Of a DNA stretch of 64,000 nucleotides, positions 44,409 through 54,242 are shown piece after piece. Source of the DNA: Agaribacillus sp965228415 (GTDB taxonomy: Bacteria > Bacteroidota > Bacteroidia > Cytophagales > Cyclobacteriaceae); NCBI GenBank assembly GCA_965228415.1, contig OZ245814.1, positions 6,386,001-6,450,000 on the forward strand, in the 5' to 3' direction. The notes beneath the pieces are model-generated. The model did not search any database, had not been told where the DNA came from, and saw only the letters and a list, made by a program, of their open reading frames with translations. The first letter of the stretch is position 1. Every line of letters starts with the position of its first letter. The position numbers were made by a program, and so were the translations under genes.

Positions 44409-47400
44409 TTAAGGGTTGGCCTCTTTGGTTCTACGATTGATGATGATAGCATCTATTGATTTTTCCCTGACCAATTTATTAAAGGCAGGGATATCATCTT
44501 CAAATACAGATTTTAGCTGTTTCAGATCATGGTCGATTCTTTGGCTAACTTCCCTTTTAAAAGCAATATCCTGGTCGGTAGGTTTGAAATCACCCATGCC
44601 GGATAATGAGTTTAAATGCCCAAGTTTGTTGTTCAGGCGAATGGGAAAATTTAACGGATCCTGCTGACTTTGATTTTTTGTTTGATATAGTGATTCTTCT
44701 ATCTCCTTCATTTTTTCCAGAATTTCTTCCGACCGCGCAATGACGTCTTTCATCGATTCGTCCTCTTTCATCTTCTCTGTCACCAGCTTGATTTGCTTGC
44801 GGACCTCCCTGATGTTTTTTACCGCCAGGTTAGTTTCACTCAATTTATCTCTGACGGAGATCAAAAAGTCAAACTGAGCTTTGAGATCAGCTGCGGTAGC
44901 AGTGGACCTGGGGTCCGGTAAAATTTCGAAATCGGCCTGACTGGATTGGTTATTGACCGTTAATTTCACCTGGTATTTTCCGGGCAAGGCTTTTGGTCCA
45001 TTTAAAGATGCCCACCAAAGAATCATACCATCAAAGCTTTCGGCTTTGGGGTAACGCATATCCCAAATAAACCGGTTCATGTTTTCGGTGACCTCCAGCT
45101 TTCCGGTTTTTGAATCTTTCCCGCTCCTATTGGAAAACTTCTGGATCAGTTTTCCATCCGTATCGAAAAATGCCAGGGTGACGGTATCAATTTTGGCCGT
45201 ATCCTGTATAAAATAATGTACCATCACACCACCTGGATGATTTTGACCGGACCTTTTTGATTCTCCTTGCCCCCCTTTCATACGATAACTTGGCATCGGT
45301 TTAAACAGGTGAAAGCTACTGGTGGCTATCTTTTCATTCATTTGATGAAGCGGGGTAAGATCATCGATGAGCCAAAAACTTCTTCCCTGCGTTGCGGCTA
45401 TCAGATTATCGTTTTTTACAGCCAGATCGGTGATCGGGACTACCGGCAGGTTTAATTGAAAAGGGTTCCAGGAAAGGCCATCGTCAAAAGAAACATATAC
45501 ACCACTCTCGGTGCCTGCATATAGTAATCCTTTTCTTTTAGGATCAGCTCTTAATACCCTGGTAAATGCGTCGTTTTTTATGCCTGAAACAATTTTTGTC
45601 CAGCTTTTGCCGTAATCTTCTGATTTGTATAAGTAAGGCTTGTAATCCCCAAGTTTGTAACGGGTGCCGGCAATATAAACAGCTCCTTTTTGGAAGGGGT
45701 TAACTTCTATGCTATTAATCATGGTCCACTTAGGCATGTCCGGTGGAGTTACGTTTTCCCAGTTTTCTCCGCCATCTTTGCTCACATGAATTAAACCGTC
45801 ATCGGAGCCGGTCCAGAGTAAATCCTTTTCCAGTGCCGATTCGGTGGCGGCAAAAATGGTACAGTAATACTCTACACTGGTATTGTCCTTGGTAATAGGT
45901 CCTCCCGAAGGCCCCAGCCTGGTGGAGTCATTGGTGGTCAGGTCAGGACTGATGGTTTGCCACGACTGGCCTTCGTTGTATGAAACGTGCAGGTGGTTGC
46001 TGGCAGTGTATAGTTTGTTGGAATTATGGGGAGAGAAGAATATGGGAAAATTCCACTGAAACCGGTATTTCATTTCCTTGGCGCCGTGCCCCATCGGATT
46101 ATCAGGCCAAACGTTAATGGCCCTGACTTCTTTGGTGCGGTGATTGATCCTGGTAAGAAATCCGTCATAACTTCCGCCGTATACAATGTCATGGTCTTTC
46201 GGATCGATGGCCAGATGGGCACTTTCACCGCCGGCTGTAGGTTCCCAATCTCTCTCACCAATGGTATTGCCACCAGTTCGATGATATATCCTGACGGTAG
46301 AGTTGTCCTGTTGTGCGCCATAAATGCGATATGGAAAATGATTGTCGGTAGTAACCCGATAAAACTGGGCTGTTGGCTGGTTGTAATAAGTAGACCAGTT
46401 TTTACCTGCATCATACGTCACCTGGGCTCCGCCATCATCAGCCATTACCATACGATTGCTGTTTTGGGGATCTATCCAAAGGTCGTGATGGTCACCATGT
46501 GGGGCTGCAAATGATTGGAACGTTTTTCCTCCATCCTTTGAAAGGTGGTAGTTTACATTTAATACATAAACCTTATCCTCATCTTCGGTATCTGCATATA
46601 TCCTGGTGTAATACCATGCCCGCTGCCGCAGGCTTCTGTCTTCATTTACTTTTTTCCAGGTTTCGCCGGCATCCTCCGAACGAAAAACGCCTCCATCCTT
46701 GTTTTCTATAATGGCCCATATGCGGTTGCTGTTTTGGGGGGAAACAGTGACTCCCGATATTCCCCAGGTGCCGCCGGGCAGTCCTTTGTTTTTCGAAATG
46801 TTGTCCCATGTATCGCCACCGTCCACACTTTTCCATAATGCACTGCCCTCTCCGCCGCTTTCCAGGCTGTAGGGGGTCCGGCGGATGCGCCAGGTGCTGG
46901 CGTAGATAATTCTCGCATTGTTTGGATCCAGGATCAGATCCACCGCGCCGGCGTCTTTATTGACAAATAAAATTCTCTTCCACGATTTTCCGCCGTCCTC
47001 ACTACGGTATACGCCGCGCATGTCCGATGATTTGTACAAATCTCCCAGAACAGCGGCATACACAAGGTCGGGGTTTTTAGGGTGAATCCGTACCCTGGGA
47101 ATATGCCTGGATTCGGTCAGGCCGATTTGCTGCCAGCTAACACCTGCATCCACCGATTTCCACATGCCATAACCATAGGAAACATTGCCGCGGACCGTTA
47201 CTTCTCCACCTCCTGCGTAGATCACATTATTATCGTATTCACTCACTGCTATTGCGCCAATAGATCCTCCAAAGTAATCGTCGGAGATATTTTCCCATGT
47301 TGACCCACCGTCGCCTGTTTTCCAGACACCGCCCCCGGTGGCGCCCATATAGAAAAGCTCAGGTTTACCGGGAACACCCGTGACCGCAGCTGACCTGCCG

Positions 47401-47582
47401 CCGCGATAGGGGCCAATAGATCGCCACTTAAATCCTTTGAATATCTCCAGATTATAGGAAGTGGTTTTGGGTTGATTTTTTTTTCTTTTTTGGCCGAAAC
47501 CCGGCAATGTACCTGAAAGGATTATCGCAAAAAGAACAAAATGGACAATGATGGTTTGTGTTGTAGGTTTGGGGGTATACAT
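44409..47582 (-). CDS. Exported VPS10/sortilin-like BNR-repeat protein
   Basis: 1057 residues with a signal peptide (IIVHFVLFAIILSGTLPGFG). The first two-thirds carry many Asp-box (SxDxGxTW) repeats, for example GDGGSTWENIS, SVDAGVSWQQI, SEDGGKSWKR, SVDGGDTWDN and SEDYGKSWTK, which fold as a large beta-propeller of the VPS10/sortilin and glycosidase type. The last part (about 830-1050) has an Ig-like domain (KYQVKLTVNNQSSQADFEILPDP) and helices. No type IX sorting domain is visible. Such proteins are common and abundant in Cytophagales, but their role is unknown. Confidence 0.9.
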   Translation of the reverse strand: MYTPKPTTQTIIVHFVLFAIILSGTLPGFGQKRKKNQPKTTSYNLEIFKGFKWRSIGPYRGGRSAAVTGVPGKPELFYMGATGGGVWKTGDGGSTWENISDDYFGGSIGAIAVSEYDNNVIYAGGGEVTVRGNVSYGYGMWKSVDAGVSWQQIGLTESRHIPRVRIHPKNPDLVYAAVLGDLYKSSDMRGVYRSEDGGKSWKRILFVNKDAGAVDLILDPNNARIIYASTWRIRRTPYSLESGGEGSALWKSVDGGDTWDNISKNKGLPGGTWGISGVTVSPQNSNRIWAIIENKDGGVFRSEDAGETWKKVNEDRSLRQRAWYYTRIYADTEDEDKVYVLNVNYHLSKDGGKTFQSFAAPHGDHHDLWIDPQNSNRMVMADDGGAQVTYDAGKNWSTYYNQPTAQFYRVTTDNHFPYRIYGAQQDNSTVRIYHRTGGNTIGERDWEPTAGGESAHLAIDPKDHDIVYGGSYDGFLTRINHRTKEVRAINVWPDNPMGHGAKEMKYRFQWNFPIFFSPHNSNKLYTASNHLHVSYNEGQSWQTISPDLTTNDSTRLGPSGGPITKDNTSVEYYCTIFAATESALEKDLLWTGSDDGLIHVSKDGGENWENVTPPDMPKWTMINSIEVNPFQKGAVYIAGTRYKLGDYKPYLYKSEDYGKSWTKIVSGIKNDAFTRVLRADPKRKGLLYAGTESGVYVSFDDGLSWNPFQLNLPVVPITDLAVKNDNLIAATQGRSFWLIDDLTPLHQMNEKIATSSFHLFKPMPSYRMKGGQGESKRSGQNHPGGVMVHYFIQDTAKIDTVTLAFFDTDGKLIQKFSNRSGKDSKTGKLEVTENMNRFIWDMRYPKAESFDGMILWWASLNGPKALPGKYQVKLTVNNQSSQADFEILPDPRSTATAADLKAQFDFLISVRDKLSETNLAVKNIREVRKQIKLVTEKMKEDESMKDVIARSEEILEKMKEIEESLYQTKNQSQQDPLNFPIRLNNKLGHLNSLSGMGDFKPTDQDIAFKREVSQRIDHDLKQLKSVFEDDIPAFNKLVREKSIDAIIINRRTKEANP

Positions 47583-47761
47583 ATGGGTCTAAGGTTTAGG
47601 ATTAATTGGCTGTTGAATGTAGTGAATTTACGTATTTATTAAAACTTTAGATTTTGAAATATTGTTAATTGCCTGATAGCAGTGGGGGAACTGTAAATTT
47701 ATTTGTAATATTAGTATAGTGAGTGGCCGGCAAATTGGACCTCTAAATTTCATCAAGGCTT

Positions 47762-49720
47762 ATGATTGTAAAGATACATGCGATAGGATTAATACTATCC
47801 CTGCTTTGTAATTGCATTGTTCAGGCTCAGAAGAGTGTTGAATTTTCCATTGATGATATAGCCGGATTTGAAAAGAAAGTTAATAATAGTAACAGGATTT
47901 CCTTTAGAAACTCCGGTGCTGCCAACAACATAGATCTGAAGTATCATCGAATGGCATGGGAAATAGACCCTAATGTGTTGTATATCAATGGGGTAGTGAC
48001 CAGCTATTTTGTGGCTGCGGAGGATGGTATTGATAAAATCAGTTTTGACCTTGCCAGAGAATTGACCGTAGACTCTGTGAAATCAGGAGAAACGGTTTTG
48101 ACCTTTAGCCAGGCTGAGGACGATAAAGTGCTAATAGATCTTAATACCGCACTTCCACAAGGTCAGCTTGATTCGGTAACAATTTATTACCAGGGCGAAC
48201 CACCGTTTTCTTTAGGTGTACTTAATGCTTTTACACAAACCAACCACGCCGGAGGCCCCATCGTTTATACACTTTCCGAACCTTACGGATCAAAAGATTG
48301 GTGGCCGAGTAAAGTAGATCTGGGCGATAAAATTGATTCATTGGATATTTACGTCACCACACCTGACACTTACCGGGCTGCCAGTAATGGGTTACTGGTG
48401 GAGGAGGTCAGCAATGATGGATCGACCACGTTTCATTGGAAACATAGTTATCCCATTACCACCTACCTGATCGCCATTGCAGTAACAAATTACGAAGTGT
48501 ATAGTGATTTTGTGGAAGTAGGGGGAAAAAACCTGGAGATCCTCAATTATGTTTATCCCCAACACCTCAGCAGCGCCAGACAAAATACACCGGTAACCGG
48601 AGAGCTGATTAAGCTATACAGTGAGTTATTTGGCCTCTATCCATTTATCGAGGAAAAATACGGTCATGCCATGTTTGAATTTGTAGGTGGGCTTGAGCAT
48701 CAAACCATGAGCTTTATGAAAGATTTTCCGTTCAGACTGGTGGCGCATGAACTAGCCCATCAATGGTTTGGCAATCAGGTGACTTGTGCCAGTTGGGAAG
48801 ATATATGGTTAAATGAAGGCTTTGCCACTTACCTGGAAGGTTTGGCCTACGAAAACGGGTTGGGCGGGGTTGATTTCAGGGATTGGTTGAATGATATTAT
48901 CGCCGGTATAACCAGTCAAAACGGCGGATCGGTTTTTGTAACCGACACGCTTTCATTTGACCGGATATTTGACGGGCGATTAAGTTATGCAAAAGGAGCT
49001 ATGTTATTGCATATGTTAAGAGGGGTAGTAGGAGATGAGCATTTCTTTACAGCCGTTAAAAATTATCTGAATGACACGGATTTGACCTACGACTATGCGC
49101 ATACAAAGGATCTGCAATGGCACTTTGAACAAGTCAGTGGAAAGGATTTTGAAGAGTTTTTTCAGGATTGGTATTTTGGGCAGGGCTATCCCATCTATGA
49201 ATTTGAATATCTGGAACCTTCCGGTACCGAGTATGGCATCACAGTCGTGCAAAGTACCTCTGACAATAGTGTTGATTTTTTTGAAATGCCACTTCCTTTT
49301 AATATGCTTACGGCCAGTGGAAAAGATACGGTGCTGGTTTTTGATCATACTTTTTCCGGGCAAACTTTTAACTTTGACCTGGGCGAAAAGGTAGAGCGGA
49401 TATTCTTTAATCAGGACCGATGGATTTTGACCCCGTCAATATTTGTAACGGGCATTGAAGACGACTTTCGAAATGGAGGGATCAGTGTTTTTCCTAACCC
49501 CAGCACGGATGTAGTAGCCATTTCATCCGAACAAACTTTTCCAGCCTCCGCGCAATTAAGATTTTTTGAGCTAAGTGGAAAAGAAATTAGTAATAAAGTT
49601 CTTACAAATCACCAGAGTACCACTATCTATGCGGATTTAAGCCTGCTTCCACCAGGTGTTTACATGCTGAGTTTGCAAACGCAAAATGGTTTAACCAAGC
49701 GAAAAATTATTAAAAACTGA
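47762..49720 (+). CDS. M1-family aminopeptidase secreted by type IX secretion
   Basis: 652 residues. A signal peptide (about 1-22) leads to an N-terminal saddle domain and the catalytic domain with the zinc site HELAHQWFG (H329, E330, H333) and the third ligand E352 in WLNEGFATYLE. The substrate-binding GxMEN motif is changed to VGGLEHQTMS. The last 80 or so residues form a type A type IX sorting domain: GISVFPNPSTDVVAISS, then LSLLPPGVYMLSLQTQNGLTKRKIIKN. It should therefore be released or anchored at the cell surface to degrade peptides. Confidence 0.95.
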   Translation: MIVKIHAIGLILSLLCNCIVQAQKSVEFSIDDIAGFEKKVNNSNRISFRNSGAANNIDLKYHRMAWEIDPNVLYINGVVTSYFVAAEDGIDKISFDLARELTVDSVKSGETVLTFSQAEDDKVLIDLNTALPQGQLDSVTIYYQGEPPFSLGVLNAFTQTNHAGGPIVYTLSEPYGSKDWWPSKVDLGDKIDSLDIYVTTPDTYRAASNGLLVEEVSNDGSTTFHWKHSYPITTYLIAIAVTNYEVYSDFVEVGGKNLEILNYVYPQHLSSARQNTPVTGELIKLYSELFGLYPFIEEKYGHAMFEFVGGLEHQTMSFMKDFPFRLVAHELAHQWFGNQVTCASWEDIWLNEGFATYLEGLAYENGLGGVDFRDWLNDIIAGITSQNGGSVFVTDTLSFDRIFDGRLSYAKGAMLLHMLRGVVGDEHFFTAVKNYLNDTDLTYDYAHTKDLQWHFEQVSGKDFEEFFQDWYFGQGYPIYEFEYLEPSGTEYGITVVQSTSDNSVDFFEMPLPFNMLTASGKDTVLVFDHTFSGQTFNFDLGEKVERIFFNQDRWILTPSIFVTGIEDDFRNGGISVFPNPSTDVVAISSEQTFPASAQLRFFELSGKEISNKVLTNHQSTTIYADLSLLPPGVYMLSLQTQNGLTKRKIIKN

Positions 49721-49865
49721 TTTGATAGTGGCTATTGTAATTTCTACTGGCTTCCTTGTCTCATTTGGAAATGCAATTTTTGCCCGATAAGAATGTTTCT
49801 GATAGGATTCATTATCGAAACTATTTATTATCTTTCAGGATTAAGATGACCTAAACCCCCACAAA

Positions 49866-51341
49866 ATGAAAATATTGAAATCAATACTATTGCTATTAGT
49901 GGCCATGCCCACAGCTTACAGTCAGGCTCCTGATAAGCATAGCATTGACCAAATCATTACCCTTTCCCAATCTGAGTCCCACTTGCGTTTTCTGGCTTCT
50001 GATGAGTTACGTGGACGCGATACCGGTTCTCCCGAGATCAACATTGCCGCCAGGTATATTGCCGAGAGCTTCAGGAAGTCCGGCCTTAAGCCGTTGCCGG
50101 GAGCAGATGGATTCTATCAAAACATGAATTTGATAAAATCCTTCCCACCAGCGGATGGCCGGTTGACCTTGGATGAGGCATCATTTCAACAGGGTAAGGA
50201 ATTACTGGTGATGCGGGGAGCAGGTGTAGATTTAAATGCGGAAATTGTATTTGCAAATTATGGGTTGGCGGCAGATTTGAAAGGCCTCAATCTGAAAGGT
50301 AAAATTCTGGTAGTGAAAGCCGGGTCAGATAGCGAAAGAGATCCGAGACAATTCCTTGGCCTGATAAAAACTAAGCAGGAATTGGCAAAAGACAAAGGGG
50401 CCGTGGCAGTTGTGGAATTATATAATTCACCTAATATTCCGTGGCCGATGCTGATTAACTTTTTCAATAAACCCCAATTAATTATCGACGAGGGGGACAA
50501 GGACGAATTGCCCTATCTTTGGTTGCAGGATGCAAAAAATGAGCAACTTGTAGCCTTCAAAGAAAAGAAAATCAAAAAGGCCTCCCTGGTAATCTCTGAT
50601 TTGATCAAAAAACCGTTGCCATCCAAAAATGTGCTTGGCATGGTTGAAGGTACCGATGCTAAACTCAAAAATGAATACCTGCTGTTATCAGCGCACTACG
50701 ATCACGTGGGTGTGGGACAAAGCAATAATCCCAATGATTCTATATTTAATGGCGCACGGGACAATGCCATTGGGACGGTGGCAGTTTTGAATGCGGCCAG
50801 CGTTCTGGGTAAAAACCCTCCCAGGAGATCGGTGATTTTTGCAGCGTGGACAGCCGAGGAAAAAGGATTATTGGGGAGTGCCTATTATGCCGATCATCCG
50901 TTGATCCCTTTAAACCAAACCGTTTACAATCTCAATATTGATGGCGCCGGATATAATGATACTACCTTGATCACAGTAATAGGATTGCAACGAACCAGCG
51001 CGGAAGAACATATCATAGCGGCGGCACAACAATACGGGCTTACCGCCTCTCCGGATCCCGCCCCTGAACAGGGCCTGTTTGATCGTTCCGATAACGTGAA
51101 TTTTGCCAGAAAAGGCATTCCCGCCCCAACTTATAGCACAGGTTTCACAGCTTTCGACCAGGAAATTATGAAATACTATCATCAGGTCTCCGACGAGCCG
51201 GATGGACTGAATTTTAATTATTTATTAAAGTATTTCAGGTCCTATGCACTGACCGCCACTAAAATTGCCAACGATGAAAACCGCCCTTTTTGGACATCAG
51301 GAGATAAGTATGAGGAGGCCGGAAAGAAATTGTACGATTAG
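49866..51341 (+). CDS. M28-family zinc peptidase
   Basis: 491 residues with a signal peptide (MKILKSILLLLVAMPTAYSQ). A PA domain insertion covers about residues 95-250. The catalytic part shows LLLSAHYDHVGVG (H277, D279), NGARDNAIGTVAVL with the bridging D299, and AAWTAEEKGLLGS with E331 and E332, then DGAGYND and the final zinc ligand His in KYYHQVSDEPD. It should act as an exported aminopeptidase. No type IX sorting domain is present, unlike its neighbour. Both peptidase genes run in the same direction with 145 bp between. Confidence 0.94.
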   Translation: MKILKSILLLLVAMPTAYSQAPDKHSIDQIITLSQSESHLRFLASDELRGRDTGSPEINIAARYIAESFRKSGLKPLPGADGFYQNMNLIKSFPPADGRLTLDEASFQQGKELLVMRGAGVDLNAEIVFANYGLAADLKGLNLKGKILVVKAGSDSERDPRQFLGLIKTKQELAKDKGAVAVVELYNSPNIPWPMLINFFNKPQLIIDEGDKDELPYLWLQDAKNEQLVAFKEKKIKKASLVISDLIKKPLPSKNVLGMVEGTDAKLKNEYLLLSAHYDHVGVGQSNNPNDSIFNGARDNAIGTVAVLNAASVLGKNPPRRSVIFAAWTAEEKGLLGSAYYADHPLIPLNQTVYNLNIDGAGYNDTTLITVIGLQRTSAEEHIIAAAQQYGLTASPDPAPEQGLFDRSDNVNFARKGIPAPTYSTGFTAFDQEIMKYYHQVSDEPDGLNFNYLLKYFRSYALTATKIANDENRPFWTSGDKYEEAGKKLYD

Positions 51342-51346
51342 CAATT

Positions 51347-51391
51347 GATAATGGATAATTGAAAATTTACAGTTGATAATTATCCATTATC
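51347..51391. repeat. Inverted repeat of the GATAATGGATAATT type
   Basis: Arms GATAATGGATAATT (51347-51360) and AATTATCCATTATC (51378-51391) pair over 14 bp around a 17-nt spacer. The motif resembles short AT-rich intergenic elements that recur in many genomes. It sits between two convergent genes and could also be a bidirectional terminator. Confidence 0.6.
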
Positions 51392-51410
51392 AGTTATCCA
51401 TTCCCGATCA

Positions 51411-52550
51411 CTATCCTATTGCCTGATTAAGATCCCATAATAAGTCTTCGATGTCTTCAATACCGACACTTAGCCTTATCAGCGAGTCTTTGAGTCCTAC
51501 CTTTTCTCTTTCCTCTTTTGGAATACTGGCATGGGTCATGCTTGCCGGGTGCCCGCAAAGTGATTCTACCCCTCCAAGAGACTCTGCCAGGGTAAAGAAT
51601 TTGAAACTTTCAAGGATTCTAAAGGCTTCTTCAATATTATCATCTTTTAAGCAAAATGAAATCATACCGCCAAAATCCTTCATTTGTTTTTTTGCAATAT
51701 CGTGATTTTGATGAGTAGAAAACCCAGGCCAGTAAACTTCTCCTACCTTTGGGTGATTTTTCAGCAGTTCAGCTACTTTTTGACCATTTTCACAATGCCG
51801 CTGCATTCTTAAATGCAAGGTTTTTATCCCTCTTAATACCAGGAAGCAATCCTGGGGGCCGGGCACACCTCCGCTTGAATTTTGTAAGAAGCTGAGTTTT
51901 TCGTGTAATTCATCATCATTTACAACCAGCGCTCCCATGACAACGTCAGAATGGCCGGCGATATATTTAGTCACGGAATGCATGATAATATCTGCTCCGA
52001 AATCTAGGGGAGTTTGCAGGTAGGGACTGGCGAAGGTATTATCAACCCCAAACAGAATCCCATGTTTTTTGGCAATTTCGCTGGCACCTCTGAGATCAAT
52101 GATGTGCATCATAGGATTGGTTGGTGTTTCCGCCCAGATCAAACGTGTCTTTTCATTGATATAGTTTTCAATATTTTGAATGTCACTCATATCGATGAAA
52201 TGAAATTTGATCCCATAGCCAGCAAAGATTTTCGTGAAAATCCGGTAGCTCCCGCCATACAGGTCATTGGCACTGATTACCTCATCGCCTGGTTTTAATA
52301 ATTTTATGATACAATCAATAGCGGCCATGCCCGATGAAAAACAAATGCCATGTTTGCCATTCTCCAGGGCTGCCAGATTTTTCTGCAAAGCATCGCGGGT
52401 AGGGTTATGGGTTCTTGAATATTCGTAACCCTTGTGGTCACCCGGTGTGCTTTGAGCATAGGTAGAAGTTTGAAAAACGGGCGTCATGATAGCCCCGGTT
52501 GAAGGATCAGGTTTTATACCGGCATGAATTGCCTTGGTTCCAAATTTCAT
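51411..52550 (-). CDS. Cystathionine gamma-synthase/lyase-family PLP enzyme
   Basis: 379 residues, full length for the Cys/Met metabolism PLP family. The phosphate-binding SSGMAAID (about 72-79), the aspartate that contacts the pyridine nitrogen (D170 in FGVDNTFASPYLQTP), and the lysine Schiff base K195 in HSVTKYIAGHSDVV are all present, as are YGGSYR and GGVESLCGHPASMTHASIP. Gamma-synthase, gamma-lyase and O-succinylhomoserine sulfhydrylase activities cannot be separated reliably; I favour MetB-like. It stands alone; the terminal LIRLSVGIEDIEDLLWDLNQA is typical. Confidence 0.9.
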   Translation of the reverse strand: MKFGTKAIHAGIKPDPSTGAIMTPVFQTSTYAQSTPGDHKGYEYSRTHNPTRDALQKNLAALENGKHGICFSSGMAAIDCIIKLLKPGDEVISANDLYGGSYRIFTKIFAGYGIKFHFIDMSDIQNIENYINEKTRLIWAETPTNPMMHIIDLRGASEIAKKHGILFGVDNTFASPYLQTPLDFGADIIMHSVTKYIAGHSDVVMGALVVNDDELHEKLSFLQNSSGGVPGPQDCFLVLRGIKTLHLRMQRHCENGQKVAELLKNHPKVGEVYWPGFSTHQNHDIAKKQMKDFGGMISFCLKDDNIEEAFRILESFKFFTLAESLGGVESLCGHPASMTHASIPKEEREKVGLKDSLIRLSVGIEDIEDLLWDLNQAIG

Positions 52551-52653
52551 ATTTTTGAATTTATCATTGTGAATTTACCCGCCAAAAATAGGATAAACCA
52601 ACTTATAAAAGCACGTAAAAAAAGAATTTTTTGAACCAGTCCGATGATTGGAA

Positions 52654-53250
52654 TTATTCTGACAATTGGAAAAGCGGTTTGGCGCTGGCCACATTGCCGG
52701 ATCTCTCAATTAAATCATGGTTTTTTTGGATGAATTTATTGTATTCGCCGGCAATGTTGTCATAATCAACTCTGCGATAAATCACCTGGTTGTCAAAAGC
52801 TAAAATATCACCTATTAATTCTTCCATAAGCGGATAATCCTGAAAGTTGGGATGATTTTGAGCAAAAGTAATGACATTGTTTACGACTGCCGCTGTAGCT
52901 ACATCATATGCATCAATTTTCTCCGAAATGGCCATTGAGGTTTGGTCATAGCGTATTTCTCTTAAATTTTCAATGGCCAGTGATAATGAGTCATAGGCTT
53001 TCTTATCGTAAACCTTGGTGTAGGAGACTTCATCGATGAGCCTTTTCAAATAGGCAATTTTTTGATCATCTTCGGATATCATGGTTCTCCATGTGCTTTC
53101 TGTGCTATCCTGCAATGAAACCAATACGATCTTAACTGAGTCAATATCGGTTATGCTGGATTTAGTTTTATTGGTCTTGTTCCCACAACCATAGGCCATT
53201 AACAGTACAATAGAGAGGAGAATGGAGGTGTTGCTGATTATATTTTTCAT
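52654..53250 (-). CDS. Lipoprotein, unknown function
   Basis: 198 residues. The signal peptide ends in a lipobox (LLMAYGC, Cys at about residue 22). The mature protein is helical, with repeated short heptad-like stretches (DSVKIVLVSLQDSTEST, KIAYLKRLIDEVSYTK, NVITFAQNHPNFQDYPLMEELIGDILAF) resembling a helical bundle of the LemA type in general look. I do not recognise a family. Its promoter has a good -7 box. Confidence 0.8.
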   Translation of the reverse strand: MKNIISNTSILLSIVLLMAYGCGNKTNKTKSSITDIDSVKIVLVSLQDSTESTWRTMISEDDQKIAYLKRLIDEVSYTKVYDKKAYDSLSLAIENLREIRYDQTSMAISEKIDAYDVATAAVVNNVITFAQNHPNFQDYPLMEELIGDILAFDNQVIYRRVDYDNIAGEYNKFIQKNHDLIERSGNVASAKPLFQLSE

Positions 53251-53269
53251 GGTTTTTCTTTATTAGCAT

Positions 53270-53277
53270 CAAAGTTA
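53270..53277 (-). promoter_or_regulatory. -7 box of the lipoprotein gene
   Basis: The minus strand reads TAACTTTG, a perfect TAnnTTTG, 20 bp before ATG 53250. A TTTA about 17-18 bp further upstream (complement 53295-53298) is a possible -33 element. Confidence 0.5.
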
Positions 53278-53430
53278 ATAAAATGTCGGTTAACTAAATT
53301 TCTTAAGCGCGGTAAAATTTGAAACACTTTTAGTCTCATATTGGGGACTTTTTTCCCAAAATGAAACAGTAATAAGGTTTACAGACTTAAGAAATTAGTT
53401 TTTTTTGCGTTTACGTCCCATTTATCAAAC

Positions 53431-53447
53431 TTGGCATAGCTGTTGAT
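53431..53447 (+). promoter_or_regulatory. Possible sigma-54 promoter for the small membrane protein
   Basis: TTGGCAT - 5 nt - TTGAT matches the -24/-12 pattern (TGGCAC-N5-TTGC) with the right spacing and a mismatch at the -12 C. The expected start lies about 12 nt before ATG 53472. Confidence 0.3.
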
Positions 53448-53471
53448 TATTGTGTAGAAAAAGCTACTACC

Positions 53472-53615
53472 ATGGAACACAAGACCCTCAAGAAAATATT
53501 GGTTGGCCTGTTTTTTTGCGTTATTTTATTTGCGCTAAGTTTTTTGTTTGACGAAAAGGCCGAAACTGCTCCCACCTCTGCGGAAAAATCTGAAGTGCGT
53601 CTGGCTACGGACTGA
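53472..53615 (+). CDS. Small membrane protein, 47 residues
   Basis: MEHKTLKKILVGLFFCVILF begins with a basic stretch and one hydrophobic helix (about 9-26), followed by an acidic tail (FDEKAETAPTSAEKSEVRLATD). The profile looks like a genuine single-pass membrane protein. Candidate sigma-54-like sequences lie just upstream. No family is recognised. Confidence 0.5.
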   Translation: MEHKTLKKILVGLFFCVILFALSFLFDEKAETAPTSAEKSEVRLATD

Positions 53616-53644
53616 TGGATGTCGTTTATTAAATTCCTTAATTA

Positions 53645-54238
53645 CTACCGGGAAACTGACTTAATGCCATTAATCAACATCCTGGATAGTTGCTGTCCGA
53701 TCTCTTTTGGCGACATTTTTCCTTCCGGTTTATACCAGTTTGGTATCCAATTTAAAGAAGACAAGATCGTCAATACAACAAATTTTTCATCAATAGGCAA
53801 AAATTCTTTTCTTTCAATACCAGTCTTCAAAACCTCAATAAACCGATTTTCATAGCGATGCCGCTGATCCACAAAATTGGAATAAAACGGTTCGCTTAAA
53901 TGCTTCCACTCATTGATAAAGACCAATGTGGCTTCGGTATCACGCGTAATTACTTCGGTGTGGGCAACAATAAATCTTTCGAGCTTTTCGGCCATCGATT
54001 CGATAGGTTTGCTTTCAATAACGTCTATGGCAGCAAAGAACTGGTCAGCCATGCGGAAACAAATGTTTCTGAGTATTTCCTCTTTGGATTTGATGTGGGA
54101 ATAAAGACTGGCCGCCTCAATACCAACTTCATTAGCCAGGTCACGCATGGAACTTGCGGTATAACCCTTTTCCTTAAAAAGCCGGGTGGCTATTGTTTCT
54201 AATTGATGTTTCCTGGAAGTTTTTTCATTTCCTGACAT
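53645..54238 (-). CDS. TetR/AcrR-family transcriptional regulator
   Basis: 197 residues. The N-terminal helix-turn-helix is QLETIATRLFKEKGYTASSMRDLANEVGIEAASLYSHIKSKEEIL (about residues 12-56), textbook for TetR. The C-terminal ligand-binding domain (about 60-197) is typical of the FadR/YfiR-like groups but the ligand is unknown. A perfect palindrome lies inside its own promoter, so autorepression is likely. It is convergent with the small membrane gene at 53.47 kb and divergent from the membrane protein at 54.4 kb, which may be a target. Confidence 0.93.
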   Translation of the reverse strand: MSGNEKTSRKHQLETIATRLFKEKGYTASSMRDLANEVGIEAASLYSHIKSKEEILRNICFRMADQFFAAIDVIESKPIESMAEKLERFIVAHTEVITRDTEATLVFINEWKHLSEPFYSNFVDQRHRYENRFIEVLKTGIERKEFLPIDEKFVVLTILSSLNWIPNWYKPEGKMSPKEIGQQLSRMLINGIKSVSR

Positions 54239-54242
54239 TTTG

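Noticed and set aside
46026..46514. 162-codon plus-strand open frame within the VPS10-like gene
   Set aside because: It lies entirely antisense to a strongly supported repeat protein, has no domain signal and its composition follows the complementary strand.
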